Shown here in pieces: positions 33,304 through 46,419 of a DNA stretch of 64,000 nt. Origin of the DNA: Martinezella lusitana (lineage in GTDB: Bacteria > Pseudomonadota > Alphaproteobacteria > Rhizobiales > Rhizobiaceae). How positions within the stretch are numbered: the stretch's first letter is position 1; each line of letters opens with the position of its first letter. Both the position numbers and the translations under genes were made by a program. The stretch spans positions 372,001 through 436,000 of the forward strand of contig NZ_JACHBG010000004.1 of assembly GCF_014207095.1 (NCBI RefSeq), written 5' to 3'. The notes under the pieces are model-generated. The model saw only the letters and a program-made list of their open reading frames with translations. It had not been told where the DNA came from and did no database searches.

Positions 33304-35922
33304 ATGACGAAGCAGCGTCCGTCCGACGAGTATAGCGTGCCGCTGGTGGATCGCGGGGGTCGTTCCGGAACCGTGCTGCGTATCATCCTGCTTGCACTCG
33401 TTCTCATGGCTGCCGCGGCTGCCTTCGTGCTGTTCAAGAGCCAGCTCGACAATGAAGCCGTGCTCGGCGGCCTCGGCATTCTTGCCATGGTCGGCATTTT
33501 CTTTCTGGTTTCCTCGATCATCGGCTTCGTCGAGGTCATGCCGCAGCCTCAGTCCGATAGCTTGGCGCGCTCGTTCCTGAACAGCCATCCGGACGGCACG
33601 CTGATCACGGATGAGAAGGGCCGTATCGTCTACGCCAATGCCGCCTACGGACGGCTGACGGGCGCTAACAAGGCGACAGAGGTGCAGTCTCTCGAGACGC
33701 TGCTCTCCCGCAATCGCGAGTCGAACGAGGCTCTCTACCGCCTCGCCAACGGCTTGCGTGACGGCAAGGAGGGATCGGAGGAGTTTCGGCTGCTGAAGCC
33801 GCTCGGTCCTTTCAATGGAATAGGCCAGGGTGCGCATTGGTATCGATTGAAGGCGCGGGTGCTGCAGCCGGAGCAGGGTGGCAACAACGCGCTGCACATC
33901 TGGCAGATCACCGACATCACCTCAGAACGCGACGATCAGGAGCGCTTCTTCAAAGAGCTTCAGAACGCGATCGATTACCTCGATCACGCGCCGGCCGGCT
34001 TCTTCTCTGCCGGTCGCAAGGGTGAGATTTTCTATCTTAACGCGACGCTGGCAGAGTGGCTTGGTTTCGATCTTACGAAATTCGTGCCGGGATCCATGAC
34101 CATCGGCGATCTCGTGGCCGGTGAGGGGCTGGCGCTCATCCAGTCCGTGCAGGCCGAACCCGGCTTCAAGAAGACGGTGACGCTCGATCTCGATCTGCGG
34201 CGTTCCAACGGCCAGAGCCTGCCGGTGCAGATCGTCCACAGCGTCACGTCGATGCGCGATGGCGCTCCGGGCGAAAGCCGGACCATTGTGCTGACCCGGC
34301 AGAATGGCGGCGATACGGAACACTCGGCTTCGGCGGCAGCCATGCGCTTCAGCCGCTTCTTCAACAATACGCCGATGGCGATCGCGTCCGTCGATGGCGG
34401 CGGCCGCATTCTGCGTACCAACGCGCCATTCCTGAAACTTTTCTCTGATCTCGTTTCACGCGACGATATCGAACGCGGTGCGGCGCTGGAGACCATCGTC
34501 AACGAGAGCGACCGGTCGCGACTGCATCAGGCACTGGCCGCCGCCAAAGATCGGCAGGGCGATATCCCGCCCATCGACTCCCGAAATCCGAAGGACGATA
34601 CGCGGCATTTCCGCTTCTATGTCAACGCCGTTATCGACCAGACCGACGAGGCGCCGGAGGAGGCTGCGATCGTCTATGCGGTCGAGGTGACTGAGCAGAA
34701 GGCGCTCGAGACGCAGATGGCGCAGACGCAGAAGCTGAACGCTGTCGGCACGCTCGCTGGCGGCATCGCGCATGACTTCAACAACGTGTTGACCGCGATC
34801 CTGTTGTCTTCCGATCATCTGCTGCTGCAGGCACGACCCTCCGATGCCAGCTTTGCGGATCTAATGGAAATCAAGCGCAACGCCAATCGTGCGGCGGTGC
34901 TGGTTCGCCAGCTGCTGGCCTTCTCGCGCAAGCAGACGATGCGGCCGACCGTGCTCAACTTGACCGATGTGATCGGCGATCTGCGCATGCTGGTGGACCG
35001 GCTGCTGTCGGGTACGCATGTCAAGCTCGACGTCGATTATGGCCGCGATCTCTGGCCGGTGAAAACCGACCTGTCTCAGTTCGAGCAGGTAATTATCAAT
35101 CTCTGCGTCAACGCTCGCGATGCGATGCCGGGCGGCGGCATGCTGACGCTGCGCACCCGCAATTTGCTCGCGACCGATGTCAGCGCCTTCAATTACCCCT
35201 ATCTGCCGCATGAAGACATGGTTCTCATCGAGGTCAGCGATACCGGCACCGGCATCGCGCCCGAGATCATGGACAAGATCTTCGAGCCCTTCTTCACCAC
35301 CAAGGAAGTCGGTAAGGGTACCGGTCTCGGGCTGGCGATGGTCTACGGTATCGTCAAGCAGTCCGGCGGCTATATCCAGCCGGAATCCGAAGTAGGTAAG
35401 GGAACGACCTTCCGCATCTTCCTGCCGCGCCACATCGTCGAAATGCCTGCCGTCACCGAAGCGAAGGCGCCGGAAAGCCGCGATGTTGCCGCGATGGATC
35501 AGAGCGTTGCAGTTGTCGCGCCTGTGGAAGAACCGGCCGATCTGACCGGAAAATCCGCCGTCGTTCTTCTGGTCGAAGACGAGGAGGCGGTTCGCCGCGG
35601 CGGCAAGCGTATGCTTGAGACGCGCGGATATACGGTCCACGAGGCCGGCTCCGGTGTCGAGGCGCTGGATATCATGGACGAACTAGACGGCCAGGTCGAC
35701 GTCGTTGTGTCCGATGTCGTCATGCCTGAAATGGACGGCCCGTCGCTGCTCCGCGAGCTGCGCAAGAAATATCCGGATCTGAAGTTCATCTTCGTCTCCG
35801 GCTATGCCGAGGATGCATTCGCCCGCAACCTGCCTGCCGATGCGCAGTTCGGCTTCCTGCCGAAACCGTTCTCTCTGAAGCAGCTTGCCGTGGTCGTGCG
35901 CGAGACACTGGACAAGAACTAA
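33304..35922 (+). CDS. cckA: cell-cycle hybrid histidine kinase CckA
   Basis: 872 aa. Two N-terminal membrane spans (~24-44, ~54-76), two to three PAS domains (~85-460), a HisKA domain with [22 protein letters not shown] (His490), HATPase with N-box [11 protein letters not shown] and [21 protein letters not shown], then a receiver domain with [11 protein letters not shown] (Asp804). The order and the H-box match CckA, which phosphorylates ChpT and then CtrA/CpdR to control the alphaproteobacterial cell cycle. ATG 33304 follows GAGGGG. An intergenic repeat follows immediately. Strong assignment. Confidence 0.93.
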   Translation: MTKQRPSDEYSVPLVDRGGRSGTVLRIILLALVLMAAAAAFVLFKSQLDNEAVLGGLGILAMVGIFFLVSSIIGFVEVMPQPQSDSLARSFLNSHPDGTLITDEKGRIVYANAAYGRLTGANKATEVQSLETLLSRNRESNEALYRLANGLRDGKEGSEEFRLLKPLGPFNGIGQGAHWYRLKARVLQPEQGGNNALHIWQITDITSERDDQERFFKELQNAIDYLDHAPAGFFSAGRKGEIFYLNATLAEWLGFDLTKFVPGSMTIGDLVAGEGLALIQSVQAEPGFKKTVTLDLDLRRSNGQSLPVQIVHSVTSMRDGAPGESRTIVLTRQNGGDTEHSASAAAMRFSRFFNNTPMAIASVDGGGRILRTNAPFLKLFSDLVSRDDIERGAALETIVNESDRSRLHQALAAAKDRQGDIPPIDSRNPKDDTRHFRFYVNAVIDQTDEAPEEAAIVYAVEVTEQKALETQMAQTQKLNAVGTLAGGIAHDFNNVLTAILLSSDHLLLQARPSDASFADLMEIKRNANRAAVLVRQLLAFSRKQTMRPTVLNLTDVIGDLRMLVDRLLSGTHVKLDVDYGRDLWPVKTDLSQFEQVIINLCVNARDAMPGGGMLTLRTRNLLATDVSAFNYPYLPHEDMVLIEVSDTGTGIAPEIMDKIFEPFFTTKEVGKGTGLGLAMVYGIVKQSGGYIQPESEVGKGTTFRIFLPRHIVEMPAVTEAKAPESRDVAAMDQSVAVVAPVEEPADLTGKSAVVLLVEDEEAVRRGGKRMLETRGYTVHEAGSGVEALDIMDELDGQVDVVVSDVVMPEMDGPSLLRELRKKYPDLKFIFVSGYAEDAFARNLPADAQFGFLPKPFSLKQLAVVVRETLDKN

Positions 35923-35995
35923 CGCATCTCGCGCAGAAGTGTGCAGCGGTTTTGCGGCTACGACATATGTACAATCAAAGAGATAAAGCGCGCGA
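35921..35995. repeat. rhizobial intergenic palindromic repeat (RIME-like)
   Basis: Begins at the cckA stop and ends with GCGCGCGAAGC. Shares the core GAAGTGTGCAGCGGTTTT and AAGAGATAAAGC with the element at 50743-50848, so both belong to one family. It separates cckA from the TrpRS leader. Confidence 0.7.
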
Positions 35996-36047
35996 AGCTA
36001 GTCTTGGAGATCGCGACGCGCCTCAGGTGAGAGGCGTTTCTCGTGCC

Positions 36048-36080
36048 TTGCTGTTGCCGATTGCAGCGCAAAGGTGTAAT
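36048..36080 (+). promoter_or_regulatory. possible promoter of the Trp leader transcript
   Basis: TGTAAT at 36075-36080 would place transcription start near 36087-36090, i.e. at the leader ATG itself. Possible -35 hexamers are TTGCCG (36054) or TTGCTG (36048), neither at ideal spacing. Weak evidence, but a leaderless start would explain the missing Shine-Dalgarno. Confidence 0.3.
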
Positions 36081-36089
36081 CAACCGCGC

Positions 36090-36140
36090 ATGACCGACCT
36101 TGCCAAGCCAATTTGCCAAATGTGGTGGCGCTCCTTTTAG
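36090..36140 (+). CDS. candidate Trp leader peptide for TrpRS gene
   Basis: A 16-codon frame MTDLAKPICQMWWRSF with tandem Trp codons at 36123-36128 and a TAG stop at 36138-36140, located 107 bp before the tryptophanyl-tRNA synthetase start. There is no good Shine-Dalgarno; the frame is also open further upstream (to about 35952), so the peptide could be longer. The Trp codons sit directly before the first of a series of overlapping hairpins. This is the organisation of transcription-attenuation leaders such as rhizobial trpL. Confidence 0.6.
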   Translation: MTDLAKPICQMWWRSF

Positions 36141-36203
36141 GAGCGGCAGTCGTCATATCATGAAATCGACCCTGCCGCCGTGATTCGGCAGGCATGTTCA
36201 TTT
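36129..36203 (+). promoter_or_regulatory. predicted ribosome-mediated attenuator upstream of trpS-like gene
   Basis: Four pairing segments. Segment 1 (36129-36134, CGCTCC) pairs with segment 2 (36140-36145, GGAGCG). Segment 2, as GCGGCAG at 36143-36149, instead pairs over 7 bp with segment 3 CTGCCGC (36172-36178), plus TCG/CGA across a small bulge. Segment 3 CCTGCCG (36171-36177) pairs over 7 bp with segment 4 CGGCAGG (36186-36192), followed by a moderately T-rich stretch. A ribosome stalled at the Trp codons would cover segment 1, free 2 to pair with 3, and prevent the 3:4 hairpin. The weak T-tract is the main reservation. Confidence 0.6.
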
Positions 36204-36226
36204 CAATTCCCTTCCCGATTGCGGCG

Positions 36227-36242
36227 GCTCCTTTTGCGGAGC
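36227..36242 (+). promoter_or_regulatory. hairpin sequestering the Shine-Dalgarno of the trpS-like gene
   Basis: GCTCC (36227-36231) and GGAGC (36238-36242) form a 5-bp stem with loop TTTTGC. The GGAG is the ribosome-binding site of the gene starting at 36248. The arms repeat the GCTCC/GGAGC arms of the leader hairpin at 36130-36144, allowing cross-pairing. Confidence 0.45.
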
Positions 36243-36247
36243 AAAGA

Positions 36248-37267
36248 ATGTCTTCCCCCATCGATACCCGTCCCGTCATCCTGACGGGCGATCGGACCAC
36301 CGGTCCACTCCATCTCGGCCACTATGTCGGCTCGCTGAAGAGCCGGGTTGCGCTTCAGCGCAGCCACCAACAATTCCTGCTTTTGGCTGATACGCAGGCA
36401 TTGACCGACAATGCCGACGACCCCGAAAAGGTTCGCCGCAACGTTCTGGAGGTTGCCATCGACTATCTTGCCGTCGGCATCGACCCGGCGCTGACGACGA
36501 TCTGCGTGCAATCCGCACTACCGGCGCTGGCGGAATTGACGCTGCTCTATATGAATTTCGTCACCGTCAGCCGCCTCGAGCGCAATCCGACGATCAAGAC
36601 GGAAATCCAGCTGCGTGGCTTCGAGAGAGATGTGCCCGCGGGTTTCCTCTGCTATCCGGTGGCGCAGGCGGCTGATATCACCGCCTTCAAGGCGTCCGTT
36701 GTGCCGGTCGGCGAGGATCAGGCGCCCCTGATCGAGCAGACCAACGAAATCGTTCGCCGCCTCAACCGGCAGATCGGACGCGAGATCCTCGTGGAAGCTA
36801 CGGCCATGGTGCCGAGCGTCGGAAGATTGCCTGGCGTTGATGGCAAGGCGAAGATGAGCAAATCGCAGGGCAACGCTATCGCGCTTTCGGCATCGCCGGA
36901 TGATATCAGCGCTGCGGTGCGGCGCATGTATACCGACCCTGATCATCTCAAGGTCGTTGATCCCGGCAAAGTAGAGGGAAACGTCGTCTTCACCTATCTG
37001 GATGCTTTCTGTGACGACCGGCAGCTGGTCGAGGAGATGAAGGCGCATTATCGCCGAGGTGGCCTCGGGGATATCACTCTGAAGAGACAATTTGAGGACA
37101 TTCTGCAGGCGCTGCTTGCTCCCATTCGGGAGCGCCGTGCTCGTTATGCGGCCGCGCCGGATTATGTGATGGGTGTCATGCGCGATGGTACGCGGAAGGC
37201 GAGGGAAAGGACGGAGGCGACGCTCGCCGAGCTGCGAAACGCCCTGGGCCTGTTCACGCTGGCCTGA
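36248..37267 (+). CDS. trpS: tryptophanyl-tRNA synthetase (possibly auxiliary type)
   Basis: 339 aa from ATG 36248 (GGAG, 6-nt spacer). Class Ic aminoacyl-tRNA synthetase charging tRNA-Trp. N-terminal [20 protein letters not shown] contains the HIGH-type motif LHLGH (21-25); KMSKS is exact at 202-206. [19 protein letters not shown] and [16 protein letters not shown] fill the Trp/ATP pocket region. The ILTGDR-type N-terminus differs from the usual proteobacterial TrpRS start (FSGVQPTG-like), suggesting a second, perhaps acquired enzyme. A leader with Trp codons and alternative hairpins precedes it. Whether another trpS exists in the genome cannot be seen here. Confidence 0.9.
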   Translation: MSSPIDTRPVILTGDRTTGPLHLGHYVGSLKSRVALQRSHQQFLLLADTQALTDNADDPEKVRRNVLEVAIDYLAVGIDPALTTICVQSALPALAELTLLYMNFVTVSRLERNPTIKTEIQLRGFERDVPAGFLCYPVAQAADITAFKASVVPVGEDQAPLIEQTNEIVRRLNRQIGREILVEATAMVPSVGRLPGVDGKAKMSKSQGNAIALSASPDDISAAVRRMYTDPDHLKVVDPGKVEGNVVFTYLDAFCDDRQLVEEMKAHYRRGGLGDITLKRQFEDILQALLAPIRERRARYAAAPDYVMGVMRDGTRKARERTEATLAELRNALGLFTLA

Positions 37268-37283
37268 AGGAATCCCGAAATGC

Positions 37284-37322
37284 AAAGGGCCGGGCGATCG
37301 TGCGAAACGCCCGGCCCTTTGT
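37284..37322. terminator. bidirectional terminator trpS / psuG
   Basis: Perfect 13-bp stem AAAGGGCCGGGCG / CGCCCGGCCCTTT with an 11-nt loop between the convergent genes. Confidence 0.88.
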
Positions 37323-37339
37323 CGTGATGGCAGTACTAG

Positions 37340-38266
<927 letters not shown>

Positions 38267-38312
38267 TTTCGTTTCCAATTCACTGAAACTATTTAGGCGT
38301 TTTGAAGAGGCT

Positions 38313-39257
38313 TCATGACAGAATTTCGGCCTTGGGAACAAGGGCCAACATCGAGTTTAGCAGTTCGGGTGAAAGATTTTCGGCCGTCGCGAATGGGGAT
38401 TGCACGGTAATCGCCGCTGCTGCCGTGCCGTGACGAACGGCTTCGGCGAGATCGTGACCGGCCAATAACGCCGCCAAAACGCCCGAAGCAAGCGAATCTC
38501 CTGCCCCGGTGACATCAGCAACGTTGTCGACGATGGGAGGCTGCAGGCTGACGATAGTATCGCGCGAGAATGCGATCAGCTCCCGCTTGCCGCGGGTGAT
38601 GACGCCGTTGCGCAAACCGAGCGCCCGCAGGCCGCTCACCCACTCACGCGGGTCTTCCGGCCGATGGCCAGTCAGTGCTGCGGCTTCGGCTTCATTGAGA
38701 AAGAGATGATCGATGCCGGCAAGGCAAGGTTTCAGTCGCATGACCTTGGCGGGCGAGATTGCGATGGCTGCAACGGGCTTGCCGCCTGTCGCCGCTTTTA
38801 TAGCAATTGCGGCGAGAGTCTCGACTGGCAGATTAGCGTCGCAGAGAACGAGATCGGCTGCCTCGAACGCATCGCGAACGGCGCGAATCGCCAGGCGCCG
38901 CGGTGAGAACAGCTGGTAGAGTTCCATATCAGCAAGCGCGATGACCAGATTGCCGTCACGCTCGAGGATCGCGGTGTAGCTCGGCGTCTTGCGATCGAGG
39001 AAGACGAAGGGCGTATCATCGACGCCGGCGTGGCTTGCGGCTTCAGCCACCATCTCGCCGGCGGGATCGCCGCCGCGTGGCGAAATCATCCGCACATCGA
39101 AGCCGAGGCGGGCGAGATTGCGGGCCGCATTGAAGCCGCCGCCGCCGGGCTCCTCGAACCATGCTCCGGGGTTGCTGGCTCCGGGCGCCGTCTCGCCGAA
39201 AATGCGGCCGCGACGATCGACATGAGCGCCGCCGAGAACGAGAATCTTCTTCGCCAT
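38313..39257 (-). CDS. psuK: PfkB-family kinase, probable pseudouridine kinase
   Basis: 314 aa from ATG 39257 (GAGGAAAACC upstream). Ribokinase-like: ILVLGGAHVDRRGR at the N-terminus, GGGFNAARNLARLG in the substrate lid region, FLNEAEAAALTG, and the ATP/anion-hole motif DVTGAGDSLASG containing the catalytic Asp. It would phosphorylate pseudouridine for the PsuG glycosidase encoded immediately downstream. The kinase specificity is inferred from that linkage. Confidence 0.85.
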   Translation of the reverse strand: MAKKILVLGGAHVDRRGRIFGETAPGASNPGAWFEEPGGGGFNAARNLARLGFDVRMISPRGGDPAGEMVAEAASHAGVDDTPFVFLDRKTPSYTAILERDGNLVIALADMELYQLFSPRRLAIRAVRDAFEAADLVLCDANLPVETLAAIAIKAATGGKPVAAIAISPAKVMRLKPCLAGIDHLFLNEAEAAALTGHRPEDPREWVSGLRALGLRNGVITRGKRELIAFSRDTIVSLQPPIVDNVADVTGAGDSLASGVLAALLAGHDLAEAVRHGTAAAAITVQSPFATAENLSPELLNSMLALVPKAEILS

Positions 39258-39423
39258 ATGGTTTTCCTCAGCAATCAAAAAAAGCGAATCGTGCCGTCTG
39301 CCGACATGGCGGAACCGATCGTCCCAGATATGTAAGTATCTGGTAAGAAAGGAGAAAACAAAAGTAGAACGGAATTCATTTTACCTTTTTCTTTCAATTG
39401 CTTGTTGTGCTCTTGCGACAAGA

Positions 39424-39438
39424 GAACAAATAGAGTAC
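39424..39438. promoter_or_regulatory. candidate LexA (SOS) box of recA
   Basis: GAAC-AAATAGA-GTAC, one mismatch from the alphaproteobacterial LexA site GAAC-N7-GAAC, 60 bp upstream of the recA start. Confidence 0.5.
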
Positions 39439-39497
39439 AGAATTCTCATCAGCGGCGACATTGCTTGAGCGGCTTCAATAACCTAAAGGTGGATCGA

Positions 39498-40586
39498 ATG
39501 TCTCAGAATTCTTTGCGGCTTGTAGAGGACAAATCGGTGGATAAAAGCAAGGCACTTGAAGCGGCACTCTCTCAAATTGAGCGGTCGTTCGGCAAGGGCT
39601 CGATCATGAAGCTCGGCTCAAACGAGAACGTGGTTGAAATCGAAACGGTTTCCACCGGCTCTCTGAGCCTGGATATTGCCCTCGGCATCGGCGGCTTGCC
39701 GAAGGGTCGTATCATCGAAATCTATGGACCGGAAAGCTCCGGTAAGACGACGCTGGCGCTGCAGACCATTGCAGAGGCCCAGAAGAAGGGCGGTATCTGC
39801 GCCTTCGTGGACGCTGAACATGCGCTTGATCCGGTCTATGCCCGCAAGCTCGGCGTCGATCTTCAGAACCTGCTGATCTCGCAGCCGGATACCGGCGAGC
39901 AGGCGCTTGAAATCACCGACACGCTGGTGCGCTCTGGCGCCATCGACGTTCTCGTCGTCGACTCCGTTGCGGCATTGACGCCGCGCGCCGAAATCGAAGG
40001 CGAAATGGGCGACAGCCTGCCGGGCCTGCAGGCCCGTCTGATGAGCCAGGCGCTGCGCAAACTGACGGCTTCGATCTCGAAGTCCAATACCATGGTGATC
40101 TTCATCAACCAGATCCGCATGAAGATCGGCGTCATGTTCGGCTCGCCAGAAACGACGACCGGCGGTAATGCGCTGAAGTTCTACGCCTCGGTTCGCCTCG
40201 ATATCCGCCGTATCGGCGCGGTCAAGGAGCGCGAAGAGGTGATCGGCAACCAGACCCGCGTGAAGGTCGTCAAGAACAAGATGGCGCCTCCTTTCAAGCA
40301 GGTCGAATTCGACATCATGTATGGCGAAGGCGTTTCCAAGACCGGCGAGCTGGTCGATCTCGGCGTCAAGGCCGGCATCGTCGAGAAGTCGGGCGCCTGG
40401 TTCTCTTACAACAGCCAGCGCCTCGGTCAGGGCCGAGAAAATGCGAAAATCTTCCTGCGCGACAATCCGGATCTGGCTCGCGAGATCGAACTGTCTCTGC
40501 GCCAGAACGCCGGCCTGATTGCCGACCGCTTCCTGCAGAACGGCGGTCCGGATGCCGGCGACGATGGCGATGCCGGCGGCGAATAA
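39498..40586 (+). CDS. recA: recombinase RecA
   Basis: 362 aa from ATG 39498 (AAAGGTGG upstream), the standard rhizobial RecA start [35 protein letters not shown]. Walker A GPESSGKT (77-84), catalytic [16 protein letters not shown], Walker [11 protein letters not shown], loop L1/L2 regions and the acidic C-terminus rich in Asp/Gly. DNA strand exchange and SOS co-protease activity; likely SOS-controlled through the box above. A strong hairpin terminator follows. Confidence 0.98.
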   Translation: MSQNSLRLVEDKSVDKSKALEAALSQIERSFGKGSIMKLGSNENVVEIETVSTGSLSLDIALGIGGLPKGRIIEIYGPESSGKTTLALQTIAEAQKKGGICAFVDAEHALDPVYARKLGVDLQNLLISQPDTGEQALEITDTLVRSGAIDVLVVDSVAALTPRAEIEGEMGDSLPGLQARLMSQALRKLTASISKSNTMVIFINQIRMKIGVMFGSPETTTGGNALKFYASVRLDIRRIGAVKEREEVIGNQTRVKVVKNKMAPPFKQVEFDIMYGEGVSKTGELVDLGVKAGIVEKSGAWFSYNSQRLGQGRENAKIFLRDNPDLAREIELSLRQNAGLIADRFLQNGGPDAGDDGDAGGE

Positions 40587-40631
40587 GGAATTTCGGGAGC
40601 AATTCCCGGCGTAAGACAAGATTAAATGCTG

Positions 40632-40671
40632 AAACCGGCCGTATTGTCCAAGGGATGTGCGGCCGGTTTTG
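40632..40671 (+). terminator. terminator after recA
   Basis: AAACCGGCCG / CGGCCGGTTT stem with an 18-nt loop followed by a T-rich tract. Confidence 0.8.
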
Positions 40672-40758
40672 TTTGTGCGGCTGGACAGCGCCCGGAGCGA
40701 ACGATAAAAGCCACTGACTTTGAAGCAAGTTGTTGACGGCAGTACTGAAGGGCCCCCT

Positions 40759-43419
<2,661 letters not shown>

Positions 43420-43447
43420 CAGGCTGATTTCCCGGTCATAATGACGA

Positions 43448-43475
43448 TGGCGGATACTTCGGTATCCGCCATTTT
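43448..43475 (+). terminator. terminator after alaS
   Basis: TGGCGGATAC-TTCG-GTATCCGCCA: perfect 10-bp stem with a UUCG tetraloop, followed by TTTTCTTT. Confidence 0.93.
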
Positions 43476-43555
43476 CTTTGGTGCATACAAGTCAGCAGGA
43501 TTTGTCAAATCGGGTTATGGTCTTGTCGGGCCGATCGATTTGCAAGGGAGTTGAC

Positions 43556-44407
43556 ATGAGTGGTGGAACGGCGTGGACGCTTTACGAGACCCGGTTGCGG
43601 CGGGTTTCGGCCTATATCCATGAGCATCTAGACGATGAACTCGATATGGAAAAGCTCGCCGAGATCGCCTGTATGTCCAGCTATCACTGGCACAGGATCT
43701 ATCGGGCGATCTATGGCGAGACGGCGGCGGCAACGGTCAAGCGGCTTCGGCTGCATCGCGCCGCCGGCGATCTCGTCAACACCCGTCTATCCGTCAGCAA
43801 CATTGCAAAGCGGTCGGGCTATCCCAACCTCCAGTCGTTCAACCGCATCTTTGGATCCGTCTACGGCATGCCGCCGGCGCGATATCGGAATGAGGGAAGC
43901 CACACGATCTTCGAACCCAATATCCAAGGAAGGATTACTCTCTTGTTCGACGTTACGCTTCGCACCATTTCTCCGATTTCGCTCGTCGGTGTCGCTCATA
44001 GCGGTTCCTACATGCAGATCGGTCAGGCTTTCGAGACGCTTTTCGGCACGATCTTCACTCGCGGACTTGCCGGGCCAAATATGCGCATGATCGGCATTTA
44101 TCTCGACGATCCAGATGTCGTTGCTGTCGATAAGTTACGCTCTTACGCTTGCGTCAGCGCGGCAGAATCTGTCGCTGCCGATGCTCCCCTGGAGCGGCGC
44201 TCACTCGAAGGCGGCGAATATGCCGTGCTGCGCCACAAGGGACCTTACGCAAACATGCACAAGGCCTATCAATGGCTCTATGCGCAATGGCTGCCGGCTT
44301 CCGGGCGACAGTTGCGCGATACCGTCATGTTTGAGGAATACATCAACAATCCGCGCGACGTGCCGCCGACGGAGCTTCTGACCGATATCTATATGCCGCT
44401 GAAATAA
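43556..44407 (+). CDS. AraC-family regulator with GyrI-like effector domain
   Basis: 283 aa from ATG 43556 (GGGAG upstream). N-terminal AraC-type double helix-turn-helix (residues ~8-105, with YIHEHLDDELDMEKLAEIACMS and SVSNIAKRSGYPNLQSFNRIFGSVYG), then a GyrI/SOUL-like small-molecule-binding domain (~125-283) with GEYAVLRHKGPYANMHKAYQWLYAQWLP. Such proteins (Rob/SoxS-like fusions) often sense drugs or amphipathic compounds. It stands alone; target genes unknown. Confidence 0.87.
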   Translation: MSGGTAWTLYETRLRRVSAYIHEHLDDELDMEKLAEIACMSSYHWHRIYRAIYGETAAATVKRLRLHRAAGDLVNTRLSVSNIAKRSGYPNLQSFNRIFGSVYGMPPARYRNEGSHTIFEPNIQGRITLLFDVTLRTISPISLVGVAHSGSYMQIGQAFETLFGTIFTRGLAGPNMRMIGIYLDDPDVVAVDKLRSYACVSAAESVAADAPLERRSLEGGEYAVLRHKGPYANMHKAYQWLYAQWLPASGRQLRDTVMFEEYINNPRDVPPTELLTDIYMPLK

Positions 44408-44456
44408 CTGCACATAGGAATTTTGGCTGAGGATTTCTCTTCAGCGCATTGTATAT

Positions 44457-45083
44457 TCAGCTGTTTTCCTTTTTCGGCATGGCAGCGTTGTCGATCTCGT
44501 TACCGCGGCGGTATGCGTCGCGGTCGCTGACCCGAGCCCAATAATCGACGAAGGCCTGGCGCTTCTCGATCGTGCCGAAGTTGAGACCCCAGCCGATATG
44601 CGAACCGACATAGACGTCGGCGGCCGTGAAGCGGTCGCCGGCGATGAATGGCGAGCTTGAGACTGCATATTCGATCGTATCGAGCACGCTTTGGATGCTG
44701 CCGCAGCCCGCCATGCGCTGACGTTCCGGCGGAATTTCGAAGCCAAGCGCGCGGATGGTAACTGCCGCTTCCAAAGGGCCGGCAGTAAAGAACATCCAGC
44801 GGAAATAGCGACCGCGTTCGGCCGCGGTCGGCGCAAGGCCAACATCCGGAAAAGTTTCGGCCAGATAGGCGCAGATGGCAGCACCCTCGGTGACGACGGT
44901 ATCGCCATGCTTGATCGCCGGCACTTTGCCCATGGGGTTCACGGAGAGATATTCGGGTGACTTCATCGTCGTACCGTAATCGAGATATTCGGTGCGATAA
45001 GGCTGGCCGATTTCCTCAAGCATCCAGCGAGCGATGCGTCCGCGTGACATGGGGTTTGTATAGAAAACGAGTTCTTCGGCCAT
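44457..45083 (-). CDS. glutathione S-transferase
   Basis: 208 aa. N-terminal thioredoxin-like domain with FYTNPMSRGRIARWMLEE (potential catalytic Ser) and NPMGKVPAIKHGDTVVTEGAAICAYLAE, the cis-Pro/glutathione-binding loop; all-helical C-terminal domain ending with FVDYWARVSDRDAYRR. A cytosolic transferase acting on electrophiles or peroxides; the substrate cannot be inferred. Lies 122 bp downstream of the convergently oriented region of icd, same strand. Confidence 0.88.
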   Translation of the reverse strand: MAEELVFYTNPMSRGRIARWMLEEIGQPYRTEYLDYGTTMKSPEYLSVNPMGKVPAIKHGDTVVTEGAAICAYLAETFPDVGLAPTAAERGRYFRWMFFTAGPLEAAVTIRALGFEIPPERQRMAGCGSIQSVLDTIEYAVSSSPFIAGDRFTAADVYVGSHIGWGLNFGTIEKRQAFVDYWARVSDRDAYRRGNEIDNAAMPKKENS

Positions 45084-45155
45084 TTGTCTCTCCCATTTTT
45101 GACGCGCGCATTGTTGCCACCGGCCGACTGCGACAGCAAGCTTCCGGACAAAAGA

Positions 45156-45178
45156 AAACCCGGCGCTAGGGCCGGGTC
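45156..45178 (-). terminator. terminator after icd
   Basis: ACCCGGC / GCCGGGT stem; the minus strand continues TTTTCTTTT. Confidence 0.75.
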
Positions 45179-45204
45179 TTCAAGGGGCTCATTGTCGACG
45201 AGGC

Positions 45205-46419
45205 TTAGGCAGCCATGGCCTTCTGGAGGTTTTCGTCGATCTTGTCGAGGAATGCGGTGGTCGAGAGCCACGGCTGATCCGGGCCGATGAGCAGCGCCAG
45301 GTCCTTGGTCATGAAGCCGGCTTCGACGGTGTCTACGCAGACCTTTTCGAGCGTGGCGGCGAACTTCGCGAGTTCGGCGTTATCGTCGAGCTTGGCGCGA
45401 TGAGCAAGACCACGGGTCCAGGCGAAGATCGAAGCGATCGAGTTCGTCGAGGTTTCCTGGCCCTTCTGGTGCTGACGATAGTGACGGGTGACCGTGCCGT
45501 GTGCGGCTTCAGCTTCGACCGTCTTGCCATCCGGCGTGAGGAGAACCGAGGTCATCAGGCCGAGCGAGCCGAAGCCCTGAGCGACCGTGTCGGACTGGAC
45601 GTCGCCGTCGTAGTTCTTGCAAGCCCAGACGTAACCACCGGACCACTTCAGCGCGGAAGCGACCATGTCGTCGATCAGGCGGTGTTCGTAGGTGATGCCG
45701 ACTTCGTCGAACTGCGCCTTGAACTCGTTCTGGTAGACTTCTTCGAAGATGTCCTTGAAGCGGCCGTCATAGGCCTTGAGGATGGTGTTCTTGGTCGACA
45801 GGTAGACCGGCCACTTGCGCATCAGGCCGTACATCATCGAGGCGCGGGCGAATTCGCGGATCGACTCGTCGAGGTTGTACATGGCCATGGCAACGCCGGC
45901 GCCGGGGGCGTCGAATACGTCCTTTTCAATGACCGTGCCGTCTTCGCCGACGAATTTGATGGTCAGCTTGCCCTTGCCGGGGAACTTGAAATCGGTGGCG
46001 CGATACTGGTCGCCGAAGGCGTGACGGCCGACAACGATCGGCTTGGTCCAGCCGGGAACGAGGCGCGGTACGTTGTTGCAGATGATCGGCTCGCGGAAGA
46101 TGACGCCGCCGAGGATATTGCGGATCGTGCCGTTCGGGCTCTTCCACATCTGCTTCAGGTTGAATTCCTTGACGCGATCTTCGTCCGGGGTGATCGTCGC
46201 GCACTTGATGCCGACGCCGTGCTTCTTGATGGCGTTGGCGGCATCGACGGTGACCTGGTCGTTGGTCGCGTCGCGGTTCTGGACCGAGAGATCGTAATAG
46301 TCGATATCGATATCGAGGTAGGGGTAGATCAATTTGTCTTTGATAAACTGCCAGATGATGCGAGTCATTTCATCGCCATCGAGATCGGCAACGGGGTTAG
46401 CGACCTTGATCTTCTTCAT
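45205..46419 (-). CDS. icd: NADP-dependent isocitrate dehydrogenase (eukaryote-type dimer)
   Basis: 404 aa. Oxidative decarboxylation of isocitrate to 2-oxoglutarate in the TCA cycle. [49 protein letters not shown] (substrate Ser/Asn), [25 protein letters not shown] (metal Asp residues) and [17 protein letters not shown] (NADP specificity) mark the subfamily II enzyme found in rhizobia. Confidence 0.97.
   Translation of the reverse strand: MKKIKVANPVADLDGDEMTRIIWQFIKDKLIYPYLDIDIDYYDLSVQNRDATNDQVTVDAANAIKKHGVGIKCATITPDEDRVKEFNLKQMWKSPNGTIRNILGGVIFREPIICNNVPRLVPGWTKPIVVGRHAFGDQYRATDFKFPGKGKLTIKFVGEDGTVIEKDVFDAPGAGVAMAMYNLDESIREFARASMMYGLMRKWPVYLSTKNTILKAYDGRFKDIFEEVYQNEFKAQFDEVGITYEHRLIDDMVASALKWSGGYVWACKNYDGDVQSDTVAQGFGSLGLMTSVLLTPDGKTVEAEAAHGTVTRHYRQHQKGQETSTNSIASIFAWTRGLAHRAKLDDNAELAKFAATLEKVCVDTVEAGFMTKDLALLIGPDQPWLSTTAFLDKIDENLQKAMAA

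Noticed and set aside
35996..36247. T-box riboswitch for the TrpRS gene
   Set aside because: I see no conserved T-box sequence or antiterminator bulge; the Trp-codon reading frame with overlapping hairpins explains the region better.
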